From assembly GCF_900240385.1 (NCBI RefSeq), contig NZ_OEQH01000002.1, positions 260,488 through 324,487 on the forward strand: DNA of 64,000 nt, given 5' to 3'. Position numbers and translations under genes: made by a program. This document shows positions 45,123 to 52,603 of the stretch, one piece after another. Within the stretch, counting starts at the first letter, position 1. Each line of letters opens with the position of its first letter. Source of the DNA: Clostridium minihomine (lineage in GTDB: Bacteria; Bacillota; Clostridia; Oscillospirales; Acutalibacteraceae). Below the pieces are notes generated by a model that saw only the letters and a list, made by a program, of their open reading frames with translations, did not search any database and had not been told where the DNA came from.

Positions 45123-45650
45123 ATGATTCGTGATCCCAAAAACCATAACACAGAGATTCAAATCTCTACACAGCTTCAGTTTCTTATTCTTCTATTTTTC
45201 AATGAGGAAAAGAATTTCAATCGTAAAGATATTAATATCAATGAAATTGTGGACTACATATCCGATAATAAAGAGCTTTGGATTAGCCAGCAGGACGATC
45301 AATCTCATCGGGAGAAGTCAGAAAGAAGCTTTCAAAAACGTGTTCAGGATAATTTGTCCAACATGAGGGTTTTTCCAATTGAAACCAAGAATACGGAGGG
45401 TAGAATTCTAAGCATAGAGGAAATTACGCCCATTGAAAGAGATCCAGACTGCTATAAGTGGCAACGAGGGAAAGACTTTGATAGATTCCTCGTATATATC
45501 CTGTCTAAGCTAGGAGAACAATTTGACATTGAAATTGGTATTTACTCTGGGGAGGATACGATTGACCCCTATTCTAACCGCTGTATTCTAACAACAGAAA
45601 ACCAATTGAAAATTCTAGAATTGTATCGAAAGCATGGCTTAACCCCCTGA
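45123..45650 (+). CDS. Hypothetical protein, partner of the DUF4393 gene
   Basis: 175 residues, family not recognised. It is charged and mostly helical, with no membrane span. The first 70 residues resemble a small winged-helix-like region (TQLQFLILLFFNEEKNF then KSERSFQKRVQDNLSNM). ATG with TAAGGAG upstream, 35 bases after the DUF4393 gene and followed by a terminator, so the two form an operon and may act together. Confidence 0.7.
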   Translation: MIRDPKNHNTEIQISTQLQFLILLFFNEEKNFNRKDININEIVDYISDNKELWISQQDDQSHREKSERSFQKRVQDNLSNMRVFPIETKNTEGRILSIEEITPIERDPDCYKWQRGKDFDRFLVYILSKLGEQFDIEIGIYSGEDTIDPYSNRCILTTENQLKILELYRKHGLTP

Positions 45651-45670
45651 GTTAAAAAGCAATAGAATCT

Positions 45671-45717
45671 AAAAAGGCATGTACAAAAAGGAAATTCTTC
45701 TTTTTTGTACATGCCTT
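45671..45717 (+). terminator. Terminator after the DUF4393 operon
   Basis: AAAGGCATGTACAAAAAG pairs with CTTTTTTGTACATGCCTTT. The 45718-45952 stretch after it has no supported gene. Confidence 0.85.
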
Positions 45718-45952
45718 TATTGTATTTAAGTGAATTGCGCAAAACAAAAAAGAAGAATTGCGTTAAGAAACACAGGTTTTATGCGGTTATCGGAGTTTTG
45801 GCATCTCCATTTTAGCCTTACACACAAAAACGAAGATAATGAAAAGGGAGCCTTTCCCGTGATACCATAAGGATGTCGACAGGGGAACACACAAAATGTT
45901 CCAAACCATTGCAATGGTGCTTAACATTAAATAACGAAAGGTGTTAATCACT

Positions 45953-46702
45953 ATGACAAACTTAAATAATAACGCGAACCCCGAGGTCTTGGAAGAAATG
46001 AAGGGTTCTCTCACTGAGATTGAAAGTGTAGAATGCAATAGCAAAGTAAAACTGGACAGTCAACTTTGGGACATCAAATTAAAATACGGGAAGTTAAAGG
46101 CACAAAAGCATTTTACCTACGCTATTAAAGTGATTTGCAAAACTGGAAAACAGGAAGAAGATTGCTTCTTGTATTCTGCTTTTACCGGGAAAGAGGCTGA
46201 GTCTATTCGTAAAGAAATGGATAATTGGGGTTCTTGTGATCTGGAGGAATTTGAAAAATTGAAAAGATATGCCGAATATTTAAAGCTAAAAGATATCTAC
46301 TCAGAATCAGACTTGCTGGACGATCTTCTGGAGAACTGCGAAGAAGAGGAGAATAGTATTAATATTGAAGAATATAAAAAGCAGATTTGCTCTTATATTG
46401 AAAACAACTATGAGAGCATTGCGTTAAAATCTGAGAATACATTTAAAATGGATGCATATACCGGAGCTTGGCTTGATACACCCAGACTGATGAAAAAATA
46501 TGATGGAGAAATTGTTCTGGCACTCCTGAATTCAAAGGTGGACGAGCTTTTGGAGATTACTGATACAAAGAAGTTGGGGCTGGTCAAAGGCCAGATGGAA
46601 AAAGAAGGTTTCTTAGTTTTTAAAAAGCCACAGGATGTTACTCTGTCTACCGGAAATGAAAAGAAATGCAGCATATTCCGCATTTCTCCAGATAAAGAAT
46701 AA
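45953..46702 (+). CDS. Hypothetical protein upstream of the DNA methylase
   Basis: 249 residues, family not recognised. It is acidic with a short N-terminal beta segment (KVKLDSQLWDIKLKYGKLKAQKHFTYAIKV, in parts) and a Glu-rich helical middle. The C-terminal third (DTPRLMKKYDGEIVLALLNSKVDELLEITDTKKLG) could be a small nucleic-acid-associated fold, but this is a guess. The ATG at 45953 has GAAAGGTG upstream. It ends 12 bases before the adenine methylase gene and is probably co-transcribed with it. Confidence 0.7.
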   Translation: MTNLNNNANPEVLEEMKGSLTEIESVECNSKVKLDSQLWDIKLKYGKLKAQKHFTYAIKVICKTGKQEEDCFLYSAFTGKEAESIRKEMDNWGSCDLEEFEKLKRYAEYLKLKDIYSESDLLDDLLENCEEEENSINIEEYKKQICSYIENNYESIALKSENTFKMDAYTGAWLDTPRLMKKYDGEIVLALLNSKVDELLEITDTKKLGLVKGQMEKEGFLVFKKPQDVTLSTGNEKKCSIFRISPDKE

Positions 46703-46714
46703 GGGAGAAAACTC

Positions 46715-47644
46715 ATGAAAATAAAACGAATGCTTGGTCTGCCCTGCAAAGGCGGCAAAAATGATCTTCTGGTGTTTCTGCTGCCCTTGATCAAATACCT
46801 CGCATTAGAATCCCCCAAAAGAGCTTTTCTGGATGTCTGCGGTGGCGGTGGGAAACTGGCCTGTAATGTTGCTACTAAGTTTCTGTATGATAAAGTTCTG
46901 TATAACGAATACGAACGTGGAATGGCGGCTCTCATGGCTTGCCTAACCGATGAGGCTCGTACCCGGAAGGTAGTTCAATTGGTGGACAGGCTGGTACAGC
47001 TTTGTTTATCCCATGACCCCAAAGATGTTTTTAATCATGCGAAAAGTCAACGTGACCAACCCGGTTTAGATCTCACTTTGGCTGCAGCTTACACCTTTTA
47101 CTGTATCTATGCAAGCTATGCGAATAACCGAACCACATATAATGAAAATAAAGCAATTCAGTATTTTCAGGATCAGAGTATGCAAAAGGGTCTTTTGAAA
47201 TATCCTACTCGAATCCAAAGAATGCTTGTAACCTGCGGTAGCTGCTTTGATGTGTTGGAGCGTTACATAGACTACGATGATATTACTTCTTTTATCGACC
47301 CGCCCTATTACGATACGAAGACTTACAAAAATGACTGGAGTCTGGAAGATTATGAGCGACTGAATGATATCTTATCCAAAACAAAAAATAAGATTATTTT
47401 ATGTGGACGGGAAGAAGACAGATTGGTTTATGATGGGATGCTCGCAAAAGGATGGACACGAACTTCATTGGGGTATATTTCTAAAAGCAGTGACTCAAAA
47501 GGCGAGCTTGTGGAAGAGTTCATTTGGACAAACTTTGCTGTTCCCTCGTTTATTACCGATCTTGTCAATGAACGAAGTATCAGAAGGGCGCAAAAACGAG
47601 AGGAATCCGCAAAGGAAGATTTATTATCTGATAAGAGTGCTTGA
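46715..47644 (+). CDS. Dam-type (D12 class) DNA adenine methylase
   Basis: 309 residues. The order of motifs is that of class D12 N6-adenine methylases: the N-terminal LPCKGGKNDLLVFLLPLI replaces the usual PYxGGK with CKGGK, the AdoMet motif is LDVCGGGGKLA, and the catalytic motif IV is FIDPPYYD (about residues 191-198). Typical for methylases of phages and mobile elements that act without a restriction enzyme; none is seen beside it. GGGAGAAA precedes the ATG. Confidence 0.88.
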   Translation: MKIKRMLGLPCKGGKNDLLVFLLPLIKYLALESPKRAFLDVCGGGGKLACNVATKFLYDKVLYNEYERGMAALMACLTDEARTRKVVQLVDRLVQLCLSHDPKDVFNHAKSQRDQPGLDLTLAAAYTFYCIYASYANNRTTYNENKAIQYFQDQSMQKGLLKYPTRIQRMLVTCGSCFDVLERYIDYDDITSFIDPPYYDTKTYKNDWSLEDYERLNDILSKTKNKIILCGREEDRLVYDGMLAKGWTRTSLGYISKSSDSKGELVEEFIWTNFAVPSFITDLVNERSIRRAQKREESAKEDLLSDKSA

Positions 47645-47679
47645 GTGAAGCTCCGAGGTGTATCCCGGAGCTTCTCCAT

Positions 47680-47728
47680 TTCCCCGGTTCCCCCTGTTCC
47701 CGCTATTCCCCCTGTTCCCTCTGCTCAT
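47680..47728. repeat. Pyrimidine-rich TTCCC tract
   Basis: CCCGGTTCCCCCTGTTCCCG and following units alternate TTCCC with short purine-pyrimidine spacers. A similar tract opens the GC-rich segment at 57741-57798. Both lie right after stop codons. Confidence 0.5.
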
Positions 47729-47885
47729 AATTCCACACATGGCTTTTGTTTTGTTCAGAACTAGGCACAAGCAACACAAAGAAGTCCACACAAACGTCAC
47801 TTTGCATCTGGAATGAAAAGCACAACAGAGTTAACATACACACAGTTCCAAAGAAGAAATAAAAAGCTGTGTGGAGGTTACAAAA

Positions 47886-48773
47886 ATGGACTTGCGGAAT
47901 CAGCGTTTCGGAATTGAAATTGAGTTTACTGGTATCACCCGGTCACAGGCTGCTGCGGTTGTGGCAAAGCATTTTGGGGTATCGGCGCAGCACATTGGTG
48001 GCTCATATGACAAATATATCATCTATGAATCCGGTCGAGAATGGGAAATCCTGCGGGACAGCTCCATTCGCACCCAACGAAAAAGCGGGGCGATTGCCAG
48101 TGACGAGTATCGGGTGGAATTTGTATCCCCCATCTGTGTCTATGAAGATATCGAAACCATTCAGGAGATTGTCAGAAAGCTGAGAGCCGCCGGGGCAATC
48201 ACCAATTCCAGTTGCGGAATCCATGTTCATGTCGATGGAGCTGCCCACACCGTGACCAGTCTGAAAAATCTACTCAGCATCGTCCACGCCCGGCAGGATA
48301 TGATTTATAGGGCTTTGGATGTAGATTCTAGGCGCACTACCTACTGTAAAAAGCTGCCCTCTCCCATGGTGGACAAAGCGAAAGCCACAAAGAAAATGGA
48401 ACGTCTGGCGGATGTGTGGTATGTAGACGATGGCAGACGCAGCGTACATTATAATGACAGCCGCTATCATGCGGTGAATCTGCACAGCTACTTTCTGAAC
48501 CATAATATCGAGTTCCGCTGCTTTAATGCCACGCTGCACGCAGGGGAGGTCAAAAGCTACATCCAGTTTTCGCTTGCCATCTCAGCACAGGCCATTAACC
48601 AGAAGTTTGCAAGCAGCAAGGCAGTACAAACAGACAATGAAAAATACAGCTTTCGATGCTGGCTGCTTCGCTTGGGGCTGATTGGAGACGAGTTCAAAAC
48701 TTGCCGCCATCACCTGCTCAAGCACCTGACCGGAAATTCTGCTTGGAGATATGGGGAACCGATTCCGGCATAA
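47886..48773 (+). CDS. Amidoligase-family protein
   Basis: 295 residues, COOH-NH2 ligase of the glutamine-synthetase-like fold. The N-terminal QRFGIEIEFTGITRSQA holds the metal-binding Glu pair, and the middle contains SSCGIHVHVDGA with the active-site region. The C-terminus with NHNIEFRCFNATLHAGE carries further acidic ligands. The family is thought to form amide or isopeptide bonds with glutamate-like substrates. The ATG at 47886 follows GGAGG. Together with the gamma-glutamylcyclotransferase at 44 bases downstream it repeats a known pairing in mobile elements, where the second enzyme can undo a gamma-glutamyl bond. Substrate unknown. Confidence 0.85.
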   Translation: MDLRNQRFGIEIEFTGITRSQAAAVVAKHFGVSAQHIGGSYDKYIIYESGREWEILRDSSIRTQRKSGAIASDEYRVEFVSPICVYEDIETIQEIVRKLRAAGAITNSSCGIHVHVDGAAHTVTSLKNLLSIVHARQDMIYRALDVDSRRTTYCKKLPSPMVDKAKATKKMERLADVWYVDDGRRSVHYNDSRYHAVNLHSYFLNHNIEFRCFNATLHAGEVKSYIQFSLAISAQAINQKFASSKAVQTDNEKYSFRCWLLRLGLIGDEFKTCRHHLLKHLTGNSAWRYGEPIPA

Positions 48774-48817
48774 GCCGGGATTCTCCCCATCTAAAATATT
48801 TCAAAGGAGTTCTTACT

Positions 48818-49282
48818 ATGAAAAAGAAGATTTATATCGCATACGGTTCCAACATGAACAAAAAACAGATGCAAAACCGCTGCCCCGATGCGGAAATGGT
48901 TGGGGTAGCTGAATTACCAAATTACCAATTACAATTTCGCAGGGTACTGACAGTAGTTCCCTGCCCCGGCTCCAGTGTTCCGGTCACAGTCTGGCGCATT
49001 TCTACAAAAGATGAAGCAAACTTGGATGTATATGAGGGCTACCCCAGTTTCTATCGGAAGGAACAACTTTTCATCCCTTTTTCTGATGGTTCTGCGCACA
49101 GTGGCATGATTTATCTAATGAATGGTGGGTTTATCGCACCGCCATCTGTTCACTACTTCAACATAGTGGAGCAGGGGTATCGGGATTTTGACCTGAATAT
49201 CAGTCCACTAACAGAAGCGTTACAGTCCAGTCTGCTGGAAAAGAAAAGTTCTCTCCAGTGTGGCTTTCAATATGGAGTATAA
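48818..49282 (+). CDS. Gamma-glutamylcyclotransferase (GGCT/AIG2-like)
   Basis: 154 residues. N-terminal IYIAYGSNMNKKQM is the GGCT signature (YGSN loop), and the catalytic Glu is in DVYEGYPSFY. It releases 5-oxoproline from gamma-glutamyl amines. The ATG at 48818 has AAAGGAG upstream; the longer frame to 48656 overlaps the amidoligase. The last 30 residues are weakly conserved. It belongs to the amidoligase unit. Confidence 0.88.
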   Translation: MKKKIYIAYGSNMNKKQMQNRCPDAEMVGVAELPNYQLQFRRVLTVVPCPGSSVPVTVWRISTKDEANLDVYEGYPSFYRKEQLFIPFSDGSAHSGMIYLMNGGFIAPPSVHYFNIVEQGYRDFDLNISPLTEALQSSLLEKKSSLQCGFQYGV

Positions 49283-49427
49283 AAACGATTTAGAATATAG
49301 GCATAGAAGAGTTCTGAGCAAATTGAGCGATTACCAAATTACCATAATTCAAAATTGCTACCGATTATCAGCTTTAATTCCAGTGTAATGAGCCGATATA
49401 CAGTACAGAGGTATTACCAAATTACCA
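48913..49427. repeat. 15-mer ATTACCAAATTACCA in three copies
   Basis: The identical 15-mer is found at 48913-48927 (inside the GGCT gene), 49330-49344 and 49413-49427 (in the gene-free stretch 49283-49629). Each is itself a tandem of ATTACCA. Confidence 0.7.
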
Positions 49428-49506
49428 AACTCCATTTTGGATCGTATCCAATTGCAAGGAGCTGCACTATATGGGGTATCCCATATAGCACCTGACACAG
49501 ATGCAG

Positions 49507-49537
49507 AAAGAGGACTGCATCATAAAGTCCTCTTTTT
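49507..49537 (+). terminator. Terminator before the transglutaminase-like gene
   Basis: AAAGAGGACT hairpin with its complement and T-run. Confidence 0.8.
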
Positions 49538-49568
49538 AAAGCCAAATTTATATTAATTTTTACAAGAT

Positions 49569-49598
49569 TTGACAATCTTATTTGTAGAGATATATAAT
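49569..49598 (+). promoter_or_regulatory. Promoter of the transglutaminase-like lipoprotein
   Basis: TTGACA (49569-49574), 18-base spacer and TATAAT (49593-49598), 32 bases before the start codon. Confidence 0.85.
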
Positions 49599-49629
49599 AG
49601 GGATACACAATGTGAGGAGATGTTTTCTT

Positions 49630-50904
49630 ATGTTAAAGCAGGCAAAATTGAAATACATAGCATGTCTTGTTGGGGTATTGAGTGCATCCATTGCATTCTC
49701 TGGCTGCTCCACTGCTGAGGCAGAGGCAGTCCCAACAAATGCAGTAATCAGTGAATCCGATTCACAAATCGACACCGTAAATCTGGACAACCTTTATACA
49801 CAAACAGAAGCTGTCTATACTGCTTACGAACAGAATCAGGTGTCAGATCCCGACCTCGCCAAAGCCTGTGCCACGGCGATTCTGCTACAGGAGGAGCTTA
49901 CGAACAACGTAAACCTGCAAGCGGATACGGTATACTCGGAGAAAATCAACAAGGCATATGATATGCTTCTCAAGATGGATATCACGAAGCCTGACCTACA
50001 ATTACAAGGTGATGTAGCTGGAACGTTCCCGAAGCTAGTAGATGCTACGGAGACGCTGGTATTATTAGTGGGAGGGGAGACGGCTTCGGAACAAAGTTCC
50101 TCGCCTAGTTCTGGGGTATCTGAAACGCTTTCGAGCGTAGCCCCGCCCGTTTCCAGTCCCACATCCCAAACTTCCAGTTCTCCTAATCTCAACTCTGCAA
50201 AGCCTGCTTCACAAGCACCAAAGGCAGAATCTAAGCCAGAGTCGAAACCCGCATCTCAAGCACCTACTCCCAAACCCGCACCAAAGCCGGAGAGCAAGCC
50301 CACGAGTACGGCACCGACTCCAGCACCAGTCACCCCGGCGAAGCCCGCTCCGGAGCCGGCAAAACCAGCTCCCGCACCAGCACCTGCTCCCAAACCCGAA
50401 ACAGGTGCCATCAAAACCCTTTACAGCGGAGCTTCATATGGGGCTAAGGATCAGTCGCAGTTCGACGTGGTCATGGAGAAGGCTAACGGCGCACGAAGCA
50501 GTTCCGCAGTTAAGAAAGCACTCACTCAGATGGAAGCTCTTTCTGACTCTGATTTCCAAACAGTATTTGGTTTGCCTAAAACCGACACTTGGGTGGATAT
50601 TCTCTCTATAGCTTCAAGAGTAGGCTCTGGTGGTTCTGGTCAAGGAAGTGCTGGCAGTGCTTATGACTTCTTCACAGGCAAGAGCACAATGTGTGGAGAT
50701 AGAGCCAAAGCTCAACAAGCAGTTCTTCAAGCAAACGGCTACGATGCAAAGTTAGCTTGGGGTACTCGCAATGGAGTAGCGCACCAATGGACAATGGTGA
50801 AGAATCCAGATGATGGTCAGTGGTATCATCTCGAGGGTGCTGGTGATGGGACTTCAGTACCCTCTGGTTACAAGATGACAGGCTCCGGTTACAATTACGG
50901 TTAA
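49630..50904 (+). CDS. Secreted lipoprotein with Pro-rich stalk and transglutaminase-like domain
   Basis: 424 residues. Signal with lipobox ending IAFSGC, so it is lipid-anchored. Residues about 30-155 form a helical domain, about 155-258 a Ser/Pro/Ala/Lys-rich stalk long enough to cross the wall, and about 260-424 a cysteine-protease/transglutaminase-like core. The Cys is in TMCGDRAKAQQAVLQ, the His in VAHQWTMVK, and the third residue position is in QWYHLEG. The family often acts on peptide cross-links or cell-wall proteins. ATG at 49630 after GTGAGGAG. A 3' fragment of a paralogue lies at 52391-52551. Confidence 0.82.
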   Translation: MLKQAKLKYIACLVGVLSASIAFSGCSTAEAEAVPTNAVISESDSQIDTVNLDNLYTQTEAVYTAYEQNQVSDPDLAKACATAILLQEELTNNVNLQADTVYSEKINKAYDMLLKMDITKPDLQLQGDVAGTFPKLVDATETLVLLVGGETASEQSSSPSSGVSETLSSVAPPVSSPTSQTSSSPNLNSAKPASQAPKAESKPESKPASQAPTPKPAPKPESKPTSTAPTPAPVTPAKPAPEPAKPAPAPAPAPKPETGAIKTLYSGASYGAKDQSQFDVVMEKANGARSSSAVKKALTQMEALSDSDFQTVFGLPKTDTWVDILSIASRVGSGGSGQGSAGSAYDFFTGKSTMCGDRAKAQQAVLQANGYDAKLAWGTRNGVAHQWTMVKNPDDGQWYHLEGAGDGTSVPSGYKMTGSGYNYG

Positions 50905-50954
50905 GAAGTAGTCTTAACCTTTAAGGGGTAGGATTAGCACTATAAATAAACAAT

Positions 50955-50998
50955 AGAAGCTACAGATTCCTTTACATTTAGGAGTCTGTAGCTTCTTT
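50955..50998 (+). terminator. Repeat-type terminator, copy 1
   Basis: AGAAGCTACAGA.TCC pairs with GGAGTCTGTAGCTTCT. The flank TTAAGGGGTAGGATT is copied along with it at 51367 and 52569. Confidence 0.85.
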
Positions 50999-51082
50999 AT
51001 ACATTCATATAACGATATAAACTATATTAAATAGAAAGTCACTGGTGTAATAGAAAGTGTTAGGAGTGCAAGCTTTTACTTT

Positions 51083-51304
51083 TTAGAACGTGTATGCTTT
51101 ACCTTTTCTTTTTGTAATTATCATAGCTGGTATGATAAAGGGAAAACAAAGGAAACACAGACAAACAATCAAAACTTGTGTAAGTCTGTAGTGTATAAAG
51201 CATGCTATTGTTGTCACGACTACCGTAGAGATTGCCGTGAAAATAATGTAATAGTATGCTACATTAAAAAACGTAAGAATTACTTCTAAAAAAGCAGATA
51301 GCAT
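51083..51304 (-). CDS. Small two-helix membrane protein
   Basis: 73 residues with two hydrophobic segments (about 5-35 and 40-64) and a basic end (KRKGKAYTF). The ATG at 51304 follows AGAGGGG. No family recognised. It lies on the same strand as the small-peptide genes and downstream of them, so it could be an immunity or export helper, which is only a guess from position. Confidence 0.6.
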   Translation of the reverse strand: MLSAFLEVILTFFNVAYYYIIFTAISTVVVTTIACFIHYRLTQVLIVCLCFLCFPFIIPAMIITKRKGKAYTF

Positions 51305-51397
51305 TTAAACATCCCCTCTAGGATACCAATGACTTTCCTTAATTATTATATGTAAGAAAAGTATTAAGGGGTAGGATTAACACTGTAAATAAACAAT

Positions 51398-51439
51398 AGA
51401 AGCTACAGATTCCCTCACATTTAGGAGTCTGTAGCTTCT
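51398..51439 (+). terminator. Repeat-type terminator, copy 2 (orphan)
   Basis: Same element as 50955-50998 including the TTAAGGGGTAGGATTAACAC flank, but no gene precedes it on the plus strand. Probably left over from a deleted gene copy. Confidence 0.8.
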
Positions 51440-51474
51440 TACATAATCGAATCATATATAATGAGGACATCTAA

Positions 51475-51503
51475 TTGACTTGAAATGAGTTTTGAGTTAT
51501 AAT
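51475..51503 (+). promoter_or_regulatory. Plus-strand promoter converging on the peptide genes, distal
   Basis: TTGACT (51475-51480), 17-base spacer and TATAAT (51498-51503). No plus-strand gene follows. Confidence 0.65.
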
Positions 51504-51563
51504 ATAAACACGTAATAATATGTGTTTAGCAAAGAAGTTACTTAGTAATTTTAAAAGATATGC

Positions 51564-51592
51564 TTGCAAAGCCATTCTCAATATGCTATACT
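51564..51592 (+). promoter_or_regulatory. Plus-strand promoter converging on the peptide genes, proximal
   Basis: TTGCAA (51564-51569), 17-base spacer and TATACT (51587-51592). A transcript from here would start near 51599 and meet the hairpin at 51631-51665. Confidence 0.6.
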
Positions 51593-51598
51593 CATATT

Positions 51599-51670
51599 AC
51601 AATATAAGAAAGTAAGAAATGCAAAAGGAAATCTCGAGCATGTAGGGTCAATACACACTCGAGATAAGCA
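51599..51670 (+). ncRNA. Candidate small antisense RNA ending at a hairpin
   Basis: From the promoter at 51564 a transcript of about 70 bases would end after the stem ATCTCGAG/CTCGAGAT (51631-51665). It converges with the 3' end of the third peptide gene (stop at 51675). This layout resembles known Bacillota type I toxin-antitoxin loci, but no real antisense overlap has been demonstrated. Confidence 0.35.
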
Positions 51671-51674
51671 CGAA

Positions 51675-51794
51675 TTATTTGAAGAATTTGTAGATTAGAA
51701 TTGCTATGGATAGTGCGTAGTACAGTATCTGGAAGGCTTTAGATGCTTTGGTAGAGTGGTCGGAAGTTTTCTTTTTGGGTTCACGCTTCTTCGT
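51675..51794 (-). CDS. 39-residue basic membrane peptide C (ATG changed to ACG)
   Basis: Frame of 39 codons aligned to peptide A: KKREPKKKTSD, then ILYYALSIAILIYKFFK and stop. The position of the start codon reads ACG, while the GGAGAATAACAT site before it is the same as in peptide A. It may be translated poorly from ACG or be silenced by this single change; the rest of the frame is intact. It has a basic N-terminal half and a single hydrophobic segment (about residues 22-38). Confidence 0.55.
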   Translation of the reverse strand, partial: TKKREPKKKTSDHSTKASKAFQILYYALSIAILIYKFFK

Positions 51795-51829
51795 ATGTTA
51801 TTCTCCTTTCAATGTCTTGTGACAAAAGG

Positions 51830-51867
51830 AAATCCCCTATATGTACGGCTAATACACATAGAGGATT
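51830..51867 (-). terminator. Hairpin between peptide genes B and C
   Basis: AAATCC.CTAT.TGT pairs with ACA.ATAG.GGATTT. On the minus strand it is followed by CCTTTTGTCACAAGACATTG and the next ribosome-binding site. A near copy lies at 52036-52073. Confidence 0.65.
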
Positions 51868-51880
51868 TATGGAATTAAAC

Positions 51881-52000
51881 TTAGTGATTGAACACCGGGT
51901 AGACTAACAGAGCAAATTTGCATACAAAGTAAAGAAGAATAACTGCATTCTTCAGCATCTCAAGCTTGTGCCACTTGGATGTATGTGTAAATTTCCTCAT
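51881..52000 (-). CDS. 39-residue basic membrane peptide B
   Basis: 39 codons: MRKFTHTSKWHKLEML, then a hydrophobic segment with NAVILLYFVCKFALLVY and PVFNH. The ATG follows CATTGAAAGGA. It is more divergent than A and C but has exactly the same length, basic start, hydrophobic end and flanking hairpins. Too short for standard gene callers. Function unknown: a type I toxin-like or bacteriocin-like peptide is possible. Confidence 0.65.
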   Translation of the reverse strand: MRKFTHTSKWHKLEMLKNAVILLYFVCKFALLVYPVFNH

Positions 52001-52035
52001 GTACTATGTTCCTTTCAATGTCTTGTGACAAAAGG

Positions 52036-52073
52036 AAATCCTCTATATGTACTGCTAATACACATAGAGGATT
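52036..52073 (-). terminator. Hairpin between peptide genes A and B
   Basis: AAATCCTCTAT.TGT pairs with ACA.ATAGAGGATT, followed on the minus strand by CCTTTTGTCAC. Same module as 51830-51867. Confidence 0.65.
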
Positions 52074-52104
52074 GTGGTTTTATTTGAGTAGTGACGAATA
52101 AAAA

Positions 52105-52224
52105 TCAGTGAAAAAAGCGGTAAATCAGTAATACTATGGCGAGTGCGTAGTACAGGGTTTTGAGGTTATTTGGAATTCTGTTTGGAAAATGGGTGGTTTT
52201 GCGTTTTCTTTTACGCTTCTTCAT
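52105..52224 (-). CDS. 39-residue basic membrane peptide A
   Basis: 39 codons: MKKRKRKRKTTHF, then IPNNLKTLYYALAIVLLIYR and FFH. Strong site GAAAGGAG seven bases before the ATG and a perfect promoter about 75 bases upstream. The N-terminal quarter is nearly all Lys/Arg, and residues about 22-38 form one membrane-length hydrophobic segment. Peptide C matches it at TLYYAL.I..LIY.FF. No family is recognised. Candidates are a type I toxin, a leaderless bacteriocin or a small membrane regulator. Confidence 0.72.
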   Translation of the reverse strand: MKKRKRKRKTTHFPNRIPNNLKTLYYALAIVLLIYRFFH

Positions 52225-52299
52225 ATGTTATTCTCCTTTCAATGTCTTATTTTGCACTCTCCTTTCTTAGTTACGGCAACCGATACTTGACACACTAGT

Positions 52300-52328
52300 A
52301 TTATACACACTTTGGCAAGATTTGTCAA
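52300..52328 (-). promoter_or_regulatory. Perfect consensus promoter of the small-peptide cluster
   Basis: On the minus strand TTGACA (52323-52328), exactly 17 bases and TATAAT (52300-52305). CTTGACA at 52286-52292 and TGTCAAG at 52323-52329 make an inverted repeat around the promoter, a possible operator. Confidence 0.88.
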
Positions 52329-52390
52329 GGAGTGTCGAAAATAAAGGCGTTCAGTTAACAAAATGACTGAGTGCTTTTATTTTATCCTAA

Positions 52391-52551
52391 GATACGACGC
52401 AAAGTTAGCTTGGGGTACTCGCAACGGAACATCCCATATGTGGACTTTAGTTAAAGTAGGCGGAAACTGGTATCACCTTGAGGGCGATACTATAGGAACT
52501 TCAGTCCCCTCTGGTTACAAGATGACAGGCTCCGGTTACAATTACGGTTAA
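52391..52551 (+). pseudogene. 3' fragment of a transglutaminase-like gene
   Basis: 53 codons matching the end of the 49630-50904 protein from YDAKLAWGTRNG to SGYKMTGSGYNYG, with differences in between (SHMWTLVKVGGNWYHLEGD). It lacks the signal, stalk and catalytic Cys. Its 3' flank and terminator are also a copy. Homology begins abruptly near 52391, which suggests tandem duplication followed by deletion. Confidence 0.85.
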
Positions 52552-52603
52552 GGAATAAGGTATAGTTATTAAGGGGTAGGATTGCACAGATAAAATAAAC
52601 AAT

